From Diplolepis rosae (lineage: Eukaryota > Arthropoda > Insecta > Hymenoptera > Diplolepididae): DNA of 64,000 nt. The notes beneath the pieces were generated by a model. That model was not told where the DNA came from. It ran no database searches and saw only the letters and a list, made by a program, of their open reading frames with translations. Each line of letters starts with the position of its first letter. Position 1 is the stretch's first letter. Made by a program: the position numbers and the translations under genes. Location of the stretch: positions 5,890,001 to 5,954,000 of the forward strand of contig JAPYXD010000553.1 in the NCBI GenBank assembly GCA_030998225.1. The letters run 5' to 3'. Below are positions 10,126 through 21,821 of this stretch, piece after piece.

Positions 10126-12126
10126 GTTTAAGTGAAACAGGAAATTCAATTCACTTAAGGCTCTATCGGCCTGAAGGAACACATTCTCATCATGACACTC
10201 GCGATTCGCGCTCGATTTTCTGTATACATTTCAGTAACTTTTTAATAAATTACATGATTAAAATAATTTATTTATTTTCTTCCAAATATCTCAAAAAGTA
10301 AAAACAATCGTAGACTTTATTTAAGGAAACGATTTTGCAGAACAACGCTTATTTCGTATCTCACATATTTTGGTGAAAAAAATCGAATTTTTTTAATATT
10401 AAAAATCGAAACATAAAATATATATCCTGTCCGGAAATGTCTTAATGAGAATTTGTAGACCTCATTTAGGCAAACAATTTTCCATCTAAACGTTTTTGAA
10501 TATAAAATGTAACCCTTGCACTTGAAATGCGCGAAAGAGTACAAGCTTTCAAAAAAGTTATAGCACACATTTCGTTGTTTTTTTTGTAATAACAATATAG
10601 TACATTTTTATAAACAATTGGATTTTTTTTAAATTTGGAACTAATTTTTTTCTGATTTTGTTGTTTCTAAATCTTTGTTGAAGTTTTTTCAATACGCAGG
10701 CAAAATTTTGGAATGAAAAAATGAAAACTGCAGGTGTAATTAATTTATAAAATCTGTCCCGCGCGTTGCAAGGAACGAGCTCGCACGCTGTAACTACGCT
10801 TAAGCTTGATTAGGCATGCTCGGTCTCGAAGCACGTGTGGCAGTGAATGCAGTCACCGCTGTTTTAGTTTTCTGTGAATGTTCCTCAAGTGTTCACCTAT
10901 TTCAAGTTAATACAGAAATGCCAAGCTCTCGATTTAAACATGTCTGCTGCTATCCGTTTAATAAAAAAATTCATAGTGGAAAAAAGCAAAAAAAAAATTT
11001 GCATCTTAAGTGTATCATTTAGAGTAATTTTATCGTAAAACTTCACTCATCAATTCATCATTGTAACTAATGATTCGTTTTGAAATAGTCTACGCACAAG
11101 TTTGAATGTACTTACAACAAAAATCTTCCATCTCCATTTCATTTGCTTCTATTCTGCATTGTGTACAAGAAACATCATCCGGTTTGAAAATTTTCAATTT
11201 TTCAAGTATCGAGGACGAAACGCGACGCAAATTTTTCTTTTTGCTTTTTTCCAGTATGATTTTTTTCATTAAACGGATTGCAGCAGACATGTTTAAATCG
11301 AGAGCTTGGCATTTCTGTATTAATTTGAAATAGGTGAACACTTGAGGAACATTCACAGAAAACTAAAACCGCCGTCACTGCATTCACTGCCACACGTACT
11401 TCGAGTCCGAGCATGCCTAAACAAGCTTAAGCGTAGTTGCAGCGTGCGAGCTCGTTCGTTCCAACGCTCAGGACAGATTTTATAAATTAATTACACCTAC
11501 AGTTTTCATTTTTCCATTCCAAAATTTTGCCTGCATATTGAAAATTTGTAGATCTTTTTGAAACGAACAACTTTGAGTTCCTACGTTTTTTTCGTATTTC
11601 GAATATTATTGTTAAAAAATTGAATTTTGGATTTTCAATAGTTTTTTTTTAATTAAAAAGAAAAATATGCATCTTATGAAAAAATGTTATAATTCAAATT
11701 TGTAGGACTTTATGTTATGTATTTCAGTACATTTCTAATTTTGATTTAATCGAAAAATGTTATCAAGATAATTTGTAGAGATTTATGAGCACTATCAAAA
11801 ACCAGTATTGAAATTTTTGATTTTTTCAAAAAGTTATTTTCGAAAACACAAAAGTAGTGCTCAATCCCTCAATTTTGATTGGATGTGGCTGGTTAATGAA
11901 CTTGTCCTTACGTTTTCGGCTCCGATAAAGTATGCCGAAGCTCAATTCAATCTGATAATTCTATCGAGAGTTATGCCGCACACGACCTACTACAGACAGA
12001 CAGACAGACACTTTCGTAAAAACCCTTTTTTCTGACTCAGGGGGTCTCAAAACGTAAAGATTTGATGAAAATTTCGAAAGTCATTTTTCACATAAAACCA
12101 ATACCTTCTCATATGATGAGAATGTC
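10126..12126. mobile_element. unclassified repeat element, copy P1
   Basis: It shares its left edge (TTTAAGTGAAACAGGAAATTC) and right edge (ending CTTCTCAT...GATGAGAATG) with the shorter copy at 36666-37811. The inner edges CACATTCTCATCATG and its inverse may be short terminal repeats. Much of it is a diverged direct series of about 160-bp units built on TTGTAGAYCTTT, CGTATTTCACATAT and AAAAATTGAATTTT. The right part carries CAGACAGACAGACA followed by CTCAGGGGGTCTCAAAACG, seen in both copies. P1 differs from P2 in carrying a large hairpin at 10665-11545. No transposase was recognised. Confidence 0.65.
10665..11545. repeat. long hairpin: two ~320-bp inverted arms
   Basis: The arm at about 10665-10992 is the inverse of 11228-11545, separated by about 235 bp. 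Both arms can be read as the same peptide on opposite strands (MLGLE.RVAVNAVTAVLVFC), and another frame across the right arm and the spacer gives FKPDDVSCTQCRIEANEMEM followed by EDFCCKYIQTCA, so the arms look like an inverted duplication of part of a coding sequence. I do not recognise the protein. A transcript across this unit would fold into a long double strand. Confidence 0.8.
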
Positions 12127-12929
12127 AAAAGCGAAGAAGAAGGAATGTGTTTTAGAAAAATTGAATTATGTAGCACATGAGTAGTAACTATACGAGGATC
12201 TGAAAATAATAAATGTAATATTGGGACAACAATCAGAACATGGGGTATTATTTTTGAAGTGACACCATCCAAAAATTTCAAGTTTTCAGATTTAGTTAAA
12301 ATTGGATTAATTTATTATGTTATTGGATAGGATGACCAATAAGGAAATTCAGGTACATTTAACAATTAGCTTGCGCATACGCAAAGGTGAAATTTTTGAC
12401 TATACTCGCGCACCGTTGGCTTTGAATGCCTGTAACTATTATAGTACTATACGCAAACTACTTTTATATCAAGTTAATGGATTTGTATTTTTACACACTT
12501 TTTGATAACAACAAATAAAACATTCCAAAAACAAAAAGTTTTCAAAATAAAAAATGGAATAATTTTTTTTCAACATTGAACCATTGTTTTCTCTCTACAA
12601 ACAAGCTCAAACTAAACCTACTTTATTTTTCAGAAGTCAGATACTTTTTTGCAATTGGATTTTTCTTTTTCGCAATTAGATTTACCTTTTCTTTTCGGGG
12701 TACTCGGTATAATCTACAGAAAATCCAGTTCTTTTGTCAATAATTTGGTGGCTTTTGCATGAAAGTACCATGCTGCAGGAATGCCAAAATCTTGTTCATG
12801 GTGTAAAAGGTTTGCAAAACTATACTCATTTTAAAACGCTGCCCGCTCCATCCGTAAAGAAGAAAATGTTCTTTTATGCTTTAGCTCGTTATTTGCGACG
12901 TAGTACATAACTACAGTAAATATGGTTGT

Positions 12930-13680
12930 CTGGTCATGGGATTGGATAGCACTTTGCAGTATAATTTTTCAAAATAATGCCGCAATTTTCAGTTAACTGT
13001 TCTAGACCTATTGCACTTAACATTAAATTAACATTTTCGTGGTTGACACGAGCACAAATCGAATGCGTGCTACTCTCATCGGCCAGAACACAGTGGCGCG
13101 GTCTAAGCTGTGCAAATTTAGGAAATTCTATTTTGTTTTCTAAAACCTCAGTTTGAAAACGCTGAAATAATTCATAAAGAATGCATAATACCAACCGTTT
13201 TTGAACTTGTTTACGGGATCCATCTTCTTGTTTTACTGATACTAATACTGATCTGGCATCAAGCGACTATCATCATCATCCTCGTAAACATTTTGTACTA
13301 AAATTTCAGTTTCCACTAGCAATGTTTTCAACAAGTTTGGGTCGGGTGATTTTAAGATTCCTTTTTAGCCACAAGTTTCTCGGACTTTTCAACTTGTCGT
13401 TCAGATGTATCAAATTTCATTATTAATTTCCTAGGGCCTCATGATTTAGGTGCAAGAGTTAGAAGCAAGATCCTTTCCGAGAGATCAGTAGTCTCCGCAA
13501 ACTTTTCTTTTATTTGATTGAGAGTTACACCGTCTGCTGAATGATAATCATCCTTACATTCGTCATTGTGATTTGGTAATAATAATGAAAAGTCTGAATC
13601 ATTTTCTATTTCGTCTACTGGTCCTTCATTACACAGCGTCACAAAAAAGTGTCTTGCACTAGAAACGAGACCGATCATTT
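12930..13680 (-). pseudogene. relic of a multi-copy arthropod protein family (unknown function)
   Basis: On the minus strand the reading starts near 13678 (DLSERILLLTLAPKS), hits TGA where Trp is expected, then continues as GPRKLIMKFDTSERQVEKSE. After a one-base slip near 13365 it gives SPDPNLLKTLLVETEILVQN, then the frame 13194-12934: YELFQRFQTEVLENKIEFPK, LRPRHCVLADESSTHSICAR and VNHENVNLMLSAIGLEQLTE. LRP.HCVLA..S.THS.C..... is the core of a family annotated in many arthropods as uncharacterised and present in many copies. The remainder of the protein is missing. Its role is unknown to me. Confidence 0.6.
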
Positions 13681-13689
13681 TCTATGGAT

Positions 13690-14510
13690 TTTGATCCGAT
13701 GATCACGAATCTGAAGGCCATTTTATCATGTTGTCCCTAGTTTTCAAATAACCTCAAAATTTTCTAATTTTGAAAAAAATATTTTTTTTAGAATGAGGCG
13801 ATTTTAAAAAATTAAAAATAGATAAGAAGTATAGTTTGACGTGTTTTGGGCTGAATTTTTTTAGAACAACCATTTATTAAGTTCAACAGCTGCATGAAAA
13901 TTACTTAAAATTCCGATATTCATGTTTTTTTGAACTTCGACTTTATAGCTACTACCTTAAATTACACAACATCGTCAAAAGAGTTCTTTGTCACTAACAA
14001 CTGAAAAAGAATCTTATTCTTTACGATATATCAGTTGATCACTCACGCTTCTGTCTAAAGTTTAAAGGTCGTTAACTAGATAGTTCCATGACGCTTAGGC
14101 CTTGTGCAGACACATGAGAAAAGTGTTATAGCAATATCGAAGCCAACAAGGGGCGTTAGGAGGGTGTAAGGATGAAGCCGTAGTGTGTCTGACGATGAGT
14201 TGACATTGTCCTCATTAAAGTTAGGAAGCTCTGATACTTAGGCCTGAGGAGGCATCAAGGTTATCACCCTCAGAACGATGGACTCACCCGCGATAAGTCT
14301 AAGAACCCTAACGTGCGGGTTTTTTAAACAAACATGGATCACAAAAAACAACAAAATAATAAATGACACATAATTCGTATTTCTCGAGCGAGCAACTCTG
14401 ACATCAAAAAACATAATTGCGATAAGTACTCGGATCTATTTCTATTTTATCTATCTATATTAGATCTATATATTATAATTTATATTATATATATATATAT
14501 TTATATTATA

Positions 14511-14546
<36 letters not shown>

Positions 14547-14560
14547 TCCATCTATAGTTT
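13690..14560. other. spacer between two head-to-head relics, with (TA)n
   Basis: No coding region. A TA dinucleotide run and related TATATT sequence occupies about 14461-14543. A passage at 14095-14310 has short near-repeats around CGCTTAGGCC and GCTCTGATACTTAGGCC, but no clear element. Confidence 0.5.
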
Positions 14561-14562
14561 AC

Positions 14563-15790
14563 TACGTATGTGGCAAATATGAAGTACAAAAGAATGTGTA
14601 CGAACGTTGCTTCAACCTCAAATTTACGAACCAAGATAAGATTTGGGTTCCACACTTAATATGTAGTGCTTATTATAACATGTTTTTGCGATGGAAAAAA
14701 AAGCGAGGGCCGAAAACATCTTAAATATGACAAACCTACAATATAACAACAACCGAGAAGCAAAGTTGATTTATTTTCGCAACACAGATGATTGTTCTAG
14801 CTTCAATAGAAGGACACGGCCCAAAATTCAGTATGCTCAAGTTTCGTCTGTAGAAAAAGCTGTAATTCTTCCTAAAAACCATATGCCTCGTGAAAAAAAT
14901 TGATAATACCTCTTTTTTGAATGACAAGGAATCAAAGAAACCTGAAACGTTTGTACAGGGCAAACTGAATGACCTTGTCAGAGATCTTGGACTTTCAAAA
15001 GATAAGTCCGAATATTTAGCAGCAATATTGAAAAAAACTTGCTATTCAAAGGAGTAACTGCTTCCTTTTATCGTGACCGAGATAAAAGTTTTCGTAAGTA
15101 TTTCTCTGTCCAAGAAAAATCTTCATTAGTTTACTGCCATGACATTGAGGGTTTAATAAATGAGTTGAAGCCAAATTGTTATTAAAAGCAGTTTTAGTTT
15201 ACAACTCGAATGTTTATGCTTTAGTTCCAGTCGGGGACTCTGACACGATGAAAAAAGAACACGATAATATCAGAATCTTGCTAAAAAAAAAAAAATGTTA
15301 ATAGTTAGTGGAAAATTTGTGGAGACTTAAAGATTGCAACAATCATACTTGGGCAACAAGGAGGGTTTACGAAGAATCCTTGCTTCTTGTGTTTGTGGAA
15401 CAGTCGAGATCGCTAGAAGCATTACAAACAAAAATTGGCCCACAAGAAACGGGATGACATCTGGTTCGAATGTCATCAAAGAGTCTTTAGATTGTTCTAG
15501 CTAAATTACGCAACAATTTCACATTTCACGTGGAAAACTGAAAGCCGGCATTCTCGATGGGCCACACATTCAAAAGCTACTGAAAAATGACATTTTTATT
15601 ACAAAAATGAAAAATGATGAAAAAGCAGCGTGAATTAGCTCCAAAAATGTTGTAGAAACTTTTTTGGGAATCATAAAAGTAAAAATTACAAGCAATTGGT
15701 GGCTACATTGGTTAAGACTTATGAATAATTAGATTGCTTGATGAATTTAAAATTGCAGGTTTTTGGATTATCTCATCTTGATTATTTTAA
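14563..15790 (+). pseudogene. relic of a second multi-copy arthropod protein family, 5' part
   Basis: The reading begins YVCGKYEVQKNVYERCFNLK, then DQDKIWVPHLICSAYYNMFL, a cysteine-containing start seen in a multi-copy family of arthropods. After frame changes it continues with VQGKLNDLVRDLGLSKDKSE (14960-15050), FYRDRDKSFRKYFSVQEKSS, YCHDIEGLINELKPN, QQGGFTKNPCFLCLWNSRDR, and AGILDGPHIQKLLKN. At least five stops or frameshifts occur. The segment is interrupted by mariner B and resumes at 17041. I know the family only as widespread and uncharacterised; it may be part of a mobile element. Confidence 0.65.
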
Positions 15791-15822
15791 TAATGTAATA
15801 ATAATAATAATTTAATAATATA

Positions 15823-17040
15823 TTGGATCTATAACTTAATTACTGTGGTTTGCTAGGAGATAGCGCAACTTGATTATTATTCCATCGTTCCAATATTCCG
15901 AACATGCGTTGGAAAGCTACTGTCGTTGTGCGTCTTTTTCAGTATATGCCATTCATTTGAAGCGTAAACAACAATAATTTTTTTTCACTCAAATATGTCG
16001 AACTTTGTGCCTGAAAAAGTGTTTTTGCGGGGAGTTTTTCTTCATTACTTTAATGAGCGAACGTGCCAAAAGTGGTTTGAACGATTTAAAAGAGGTGATT
16101 TTGGCTTGGAAGACAAAGAACGTCCTGGGCAGCCAAAAACGTTTGAAGATGAAGAACTGGAAGCATTACTCGATGAAGATTGTTGCCAAACACAAGAAGA
16201 GCTCGCAGAATCTTTGGGAGTCACTCAAGCAGCCATTTCAAAACGTATAAAAGCAACCGGATACATTCAAAAGCAAGGGAATTGGGTTCCACATGCACTC
16301 AGGCCGAGAGACGTTGAAAGGCGGTTTTGCATGTCCAAAATGCTGCTGGAACGCTACAAAAAGAAGTAATTTTTGCATCGGATTGTTACTGGTGATGAAA
16401 AATGGATCCATTACGACAAACCCAAGTGCAAAAAATCATATGTGAAACCCGGCCAACCAGCCAAATCAACGGCAAAGCCGAATATCTATGGCGCGAAGGT
16501 AATGCTCTGTATTTGGTGGGATCAGAAGGGTGCGCTGTAATATGAGCTGCTAAAACCGGTTGAAACCATCAATGGAGAACGCTACCGAACACAATTAATC
16601 CGTTTGAAGAGAACAATAGCAGAAGAACGCCGGGAATATGCGACCAGACACGAGGTGATAGATTTCCATCATGACAACGCTCGCCCCCATGTTGCTATTC
16701 CGGTTAAGAACTATTTGGAAAACAGTGGATGGGAAGTTTTACCCCACCCGCCTTATAGCCCAGACCTTGCCCCTTCTGACTACCATTTGTTCCGGTCGAT
16801 GCAGAACGCCCTCACTGGAATACGGATCACATCAGAACAGGGTATCAAAAATTGGCTTGATTCATTCTTGGCCGCCAAGCCGGCGCATTTCTTTTGGGAT
16901 GGAATCCACAAATTGCCAGAAAGATGGGAAAATTTCATAGCTTTAGATGGGCAATACTTTGAATAATACTATTGTACATGTTTTTCTTAAATAAACGTTT
17001 AAATTTTTTTAAAAACGCACGAATTAAGTTATAGATCCAA
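15823..17040 (+). mobile_element. mariner element B
   Basis: The inverted repeats start TTGGATCTATAACTTAATT and end with the exact inverse, flanked by TA (15821-15822 and 17041-17042). At 1218 bp it is nearly full length for a mariner. It carries a plus-strand transposase relic and sits inside the multi-copy gene relic at 14563-17115. Confidence 0.93.
15995..16966 (+). pseudogene. mariner transposase relic (copy B)
   Basis: It starts MSNFVPEKVFLRGVFLHYFN and ends ...ALDGQYFE at 16966, in one frame apart from two stops (TAA at 16367 and TAA at 16538). The DD34D triad is present: Asp in [10 protein letters not shown], Asp in HHDNARPHVA, and Asp in SPDLAPSDYH with exactly 34 residues between the last two. 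About 24 codons of the first helix-turn-helix are deleted at the same point as in copy A (FNERTCQKW). It is the best preserved of this lineage, but still dead. Confidence 0.92.
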
Positions 17041-17115
17041 TAATATTTTCCTGACAATCTGGGTAATTGCAGTGAAGAGCAAGGTAAAAGGTTTCATCAG
17101 GATATAAAAGCATAT
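17041..17115 (+). pseudogene. continuation of the second multi-copy relic past mariner B
   Basis: Directly beyond the right TA of mariner B the reading FPDNLGNCSEEQGKRFHQDI then KAY follows. SEEQG.RFHQDI is the best-conserved segment of the same family. It should follow the LDYF segment now found just left of the mariner (15775-15790). This shows the mariner inserted into an existing copy of the gene. Confidence 0.75.
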
Positions 17116-17284
17116 AGATATTACAGATAGAGCGGACAAGCCAGCCTGAAACCTGTCAGCTCGGGCGAGAGAGAGAGAATGAGTGAGTCGGAGGGTTAGG
17201 CTGTCTCTCTCTAACGCGGTACGCGTAGATAAAGGCAGAAAAAACCTCCCATCGTCCCTCTCTTTCGCTCTAACCTATGATGTA

Positions 17285-18381
17285 AAAAGATGTTCCGGCG
17301 TTTAGAATAACTAATCCAGGAATTGTTTTTAAACAAAAAATCTTTTGTAACTTTATTCTAATCTTATTTTTTTTTCAGAAATTCGAGAAGCTCACTGAAC
17401 CTTCAAACTGCAATGAAATAAACAGATTAAAAAATAAATAAGCACTGCTTAATTAGTGCCATCATAAATATAATTTCAATTTTGTTTTTTTTTTCCATCA
17501 AGAGAATTTCTCTTGATTCCCATCGTATTAAAAGAACAGTTTCTACAAATATTGAGTCTGTAAATGTAAACTGTGCGATGGCGTTACAAATTTGTCAATG
17601 TGGAAATTGTTTTTACAATAGAAATTAACGTTAACAATAACACATTAAAAAATGTTTATTCCTTATATTTTTCCATGCATGAGTTATTCTATTTATTTTG
17701 CACAAAACATTAAACAAACAATTAAAATTACAAAAATTGTAGAAAAATCTCTTTACGTGATATTATGTAAATTTTTTTCTTTAAAAAAAAAAATTTAGAC
17801 ACAACCAAGTTTTTCTCTCTTCTTTGATCCAATTCACATCTATTAATTCATATATGTAATCAACGATCTTAATATTTTTTAATCTCTATTATTAATATTA
17901 TATATGTCAATTTCTCTTTTTACTAATGTATACATCAACGATCGTGATACTTGTAAATTGCTCTTTACTATTTTATATCTAACTGATAAACTTTTATAAT
18001 TTGTAATCTTCTTTTCATTAACAATCATGTTGTAAGTTTACATAATTATTATCAATCGTAAAAAAAATTGTCAAATTACCTAATTACCACTATATAAATA
18101 ACATATGCAATCAATGATTGTAATATTTCCAGAACTGTCTCCTCTGTTGTTACTATGCATTTATGTAAAACATTGTTATAATTTTCTCATTCCCAACATT
18201 AATTTAAAATGTTAATTCCTATAATTATGTATCAACGACATTTTTATGTGATATAAGTTGTTAAATTAAGTTGAAAAATATGTTCTTGATTGAGTAAGTA
18301 CGTTGGATTAAATTTATTCTCCTACCGAAGTTACGATCGCGGATCGTTAACTTCCTGCGTTCGAATTCAGGGGGGGGGGGG
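17285..18381 (+). mobile_element. gypsy element, 3' untranslated region and polypurine tract
   Basis: About 1 kb matching the region downstream of the integrase in the large gypsy element (compare 62340-62465 and 63629-64000): AATTCGAGAAGCTCACTGAA, then GTGCCATCATAAATATAATT, then TTTCTACAAATATTG. It ends in a polypurine run (CAGGGGGGGGGGGG, 18368-18381) immediately before an LTR. The upstream coding part of this copy is absent. Confidence 0.8.
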
Positions 18382-18873
18382 TGTCACGTCCCGCGACTCT
18401 ATCGACTCAGAGTTACAATCAGATCAACAAACCAATGAAGGGATCAAGATAGCATTACTGCGTATGTGATTTTGTCGACGCATGTCACAGTCAGATCTAC
18501 TGATCAATAGAATGATCATTATGGTATTACCATGTGTTGTCATAATACCCACATAAGATAACAAATTGACTGACCAAAAGAGAAGGTGAATGAAGCCCTA
18601 CTATACCAACGCACTACCGCGTGCACTTATCACACATATAAGAGTCACTACATGTACCTTGTCATAGCATGTAGTTCGTCATAGTTGACCTTTCAAAATC
18701 CTATAAAAAATGAAATGTCTAACAGAACTCCAATCCAGTTTAGTTCAGTGAAATTGATGTCACAATGTAACATCTACGGGAAGTCAGTCCAGTCACATCA
18801 TTTTTCATACCACAACGTTTTACAAGCTAATCAAGACTCATCTCAAACACCCACGAATAAAAGATTCAACACA
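18382..18873 (+). repeat. gypsy 3' LTR, truncated
   Basis: It begins TGTCACGTCCCGCGACTCTA as the LTR at 55322 does, directly after the polypurine tract. The similarity, with many differences, runs through the TATA box (CTATAAAAAATG near 18703) and fades near 18870, where R1-like sequence follows. The divergence from the 55322 LTR suggests a separate subfamily or an older insertion. Confidence 0.78.
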
Positions 18874-18882
18874 GGAGTGGGA

Positions 18883-18972
18883 GCCTGCGTTGCTTCGAGC
18901 CTATCCGGTCTGTCCACGCATCCCGGGACCGGCTAAGCGGAGGTTGGGCCTCAAGGAACTGGGGTTGGACGA
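18883..18972 (+). mobile_element. R1-like retrotransposon leader fragment
   Basis: About 90 bp match 29422-29510 of the R1-like element (TTGCTTCGAGC, GGGACCGGCTAAGCGGAGGT, TGGGCCTCA.GGAACTGGGG). Only this leader piece is present, abutting the broken gypsy LTR. Confidence 0.75.
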
Positions 18973-19034
18973 ACAGAAATTTTGGCATCCTGATTAAAGC
19001 AATGGAATCTTGCGGAAAGTGACACTTAATACTT

Positions 19035-19180
19035 AACTATAGGGTTAACCATCAACTTTCGGGGTCAACACTCAACTTCCAGGGTTAACCCTCAACTTTC
19101 GGTGTTAAACCTCAATTTTCAGGGTTAAATTATCACCTTCAGAGTTAACCCTCAAGTCGAGGGTCAACCCTAAAATCAGT
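19035..19180. repeat. ~24-bp minisatellite (GGGTTAACCCTCAACTTTC)
   Basis: About six diverged units: AGGGTTAACCATCAACTTTC, GGGGTCAACACTCAACTTCC, AGGGTTAACCCTCAACTTTC, GGTGTTAAACCTCAATTTTC, AGGGTTAAATTATCACCTTC and AGAGTTAACCCTCAAGTCG. It is an interstitial tandem repeat; the unit is not the insect telomere repeat TTAGG. Confidence 0.8.
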
Positions 19181-19189
19181 TGCCATCAG

Positions 19190-21380
19190 TTCCAGTAACA
19201 TACGCTACTGATATGAAAGAGACATATCAAACAATGAAAAAAATTCTACGATTGATCGATTACAACAAACATCCTACTCGGAATGCATGGAGGCTACACT
19301 AAACATCCTTACTATCTTTGAGAATGGGACAGTCGTGCGAAAGGTCAGTACAAGTGTAGCGACTGGCCAACAAGGAAGTCTTTTAAAAAGGAAAAAAGAA
19401 CGTTATTTTCAAAACCTACAGTGTGAAAATTTTGTTTCTCGGAAATGTTTCATAACTTGATCAATTAACGATCGATTTTCGATATTAAACACTTGTTTCG
19501 CTCCCGAGGGTACGCGAATTCCAAATATTAATGTAAGCAGCAACATTTGTGACAAAAAAACGTTTTAAAACATCGTCAAAGTTGAAAAAAGTGGCGAAAA
19601 GTTAAAAAATCCGCATTTGATCGATAAATAGACACAGTAATCGCGACAATTTTACAAAACAATAAACATTATTCGGAAGGTCTCTATTTCCCCTTTCTAT
19701 AACCGTTGAGAAATCGAAAATCGGTTTATAATTGAAGGAGTAACTGATATATGAGTGTGCGAAAGAAAATAAAAACGGTTTTTTTTACAACAGATTAAAA
19801 TTTTGAGGGTGTAGATCTCTCCATTACCCACTGGACAAAATAAAAAATGTGCACCCAACCATATGCGCGTGGTGCGCCGTATCGTGTGATCAAAAATGTA
19901 TATTCCATTACATGAATTATCGGTGTAGATTTTCAAAACTCAAATAAAATATAGCATCTATAGCTGGAGGGAAAACAAAGGCATAAAATGCTTATGACTA
20001 ACTAATATTTTTTCAAGATATTCGTTGAAAACATTTTTCATAAAAAATTAATTTATAAATTGGTTGTTATTTTTCAAAGCTATTTGATTCAACGAGAGAA
20101 TTGATCATAATAGTTGATCCTATACATTTGGTGTCTTTGTTTTCCATACAGATATCTAACACCGACAGTATTTGGTCAGTGTAACAGAACTCAAGACACT
20201 TACTTGGTATTATTAGTAAAATTTACAACTAAGAACTCCAAGACTTCATGTTTAGCAGAGGTTCAGCTTTAAACTCTTTAATCATGCTGCTGATAAGATA
20301 GTTCAGATGTAAGAAGGCAAAGTATATGCTATTGATACAGAAGAATGCATTGAATGAAAATTAACTCATACGTTCTTGGGTTTCTTATGGTAATTCAGGC
20401 GATTCTGCTCATAAGCAGCAATGCAAGAATATACAATAAGGCGGGCAAGTGATGGAAGCTTATTCACGTCCATACTCGTTCCGATACGTTTGAGTTCTGA
20501 AGACGTAGTTTCATTATGGAACAATAAAAGCTTCTAACCATTTATGGTTATGGGATTGAAAGGTTGAGGGGCATGGGGTTAAGAAGTTATGAGGGTTAAG
20601 GGATTAAATAATTATTGTAACTTTCTGAACCTGGAAACTTTTTGACTCACAAATAACTATTACAAACCTACGAACTAATCTAAAACTCGTCAAATAACTG
20701 TAACATCCTGGTTACTGACTTATAATTCAAAATTTACTCCTTTTTTAAGAGTAAAGAAATCTGAAGGAAACGACGGGCTGGAGCCACTGATAATTCAATT
20801 TTCTTCGAGAAGAATTCCTGGGAGATGTTTCGAAATTGTAGGTGTTCTTCACTGAAACGCGGTTGACTAAGTACAGGAATTTAGAATTGTTGCTGACTGC
20901 AACGTAGTAGAAGGGGTTGTTTATGACAGGAAAAAGAGATCCCTTCCAACTGCACGATCAAAAGCAGTAAAACTTTCTTCTAGGCAGGAAAGTCGGTATC
21001 CTCAGGAATAGAATTTGGGCGATGAAACTAGACGCGAAGGGTGGGAATCTGACTTACAACGGGAATAATCAAGAACTCCGGAGCAGGAATCAAGACTCTC
21101 GACAACGCGACGTGGTGAACCCACCGAGATAGAAATCAAACTCGACTGGAACTGAACTTCTTTTGCCGTTCTTCCTTGAAATCAGGCTACTTAAATTTAC
21201 TGGGGAGTTGAAAATTTCACCGTATTTTACGATTTGTTTTTCTGAAACTCGGCCCTTTGACATTTCCCAAATTTAATTAATTAAATTTCTTTGTTTGTTT
21301 AGTTTTTTAATTTCTAGGTGAACGTACTGTCAATCCATCTATGTGAGACGATTCATGTCATTGGTTTGTGTATGTGTAAA
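19190..21380. other. gene-free stretch
   Basis: No coding region, RNA gene or clear element ends were found. The part at about 20760-21240 is less AT-rich than its surroundings and could belong to an old retroelement, but nothing identifies it. Confidence 0.4.
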
Positions 21381-21381
21381 T

Positions 21382-21790
21382 GTGATGAAGACGAGAGAAC
21401 TTGATGGGCGTCGAGAGCGAAACAACGGGGAGGGCCAGTAGAAATCGCATCGGGGCCTGCACCCGCGGCCCTGCGTCTCGGGTAGACTTGGCTGTCCGCG
21501 TCGTTCGGGGGTGGAATCTGTATGTTTTCTCCCCTGGGTGGCGCGGCTAGTCGGTTTGCCTAGTGGGCGTGTGGCCGCGGATGTAGGTTCCGAGCGAACG
21601 GATGACGGAAGAGTCGTACGCGACTTTAATGGAACCATCCACCCGTGAAGTTTAAAGCCGAAAGGCGGTTCCGCGGGTGGTGTATTGGTTCGAGAGAGGG
21701 GGTTTTTTGGTTTTAACAGGTATGCCTAGACCCGTCCTAGGAGAGTCCTGTACAACGTCTATAAAAGATTTTGCCATTTTTCCTCCTCAC

Positions 21791-21819
<29 letters not shown>
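21382..21819 (+). mobile_element. R1-like retrotransposon, 5'-truncated 3' end with poly(A)
   Basis: From GTGATGAAGACGAGAGA onward it follows 31772-32194 of the R1-like element at high similarity, through GGTATGCCTAGACCCGTCCT to TTTTTCCTCCTC, and ends in a pure A run of 29 bases (21791-21819). A 5'-truncated copy with a poly(A) tail is the normal product of target-primed reverse transcription. It carries only 3' UTR. Confidence 0.88.

Positions 21820-21821
<2 letters not shown>

Noticed and set aside
14461..14543. TA-rich run as an origin or matrix attachment site
   Set aside because: It is a simple TA microsatellite between two relic genes; nothing else supports a function.
19035..19180. 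GGGTTAACCC series as an interstitial telomere
   Set aside because: The unit is about 24 bp with CTCAACTTTC inside and does not match TTAGG or TTAGGG arrays.
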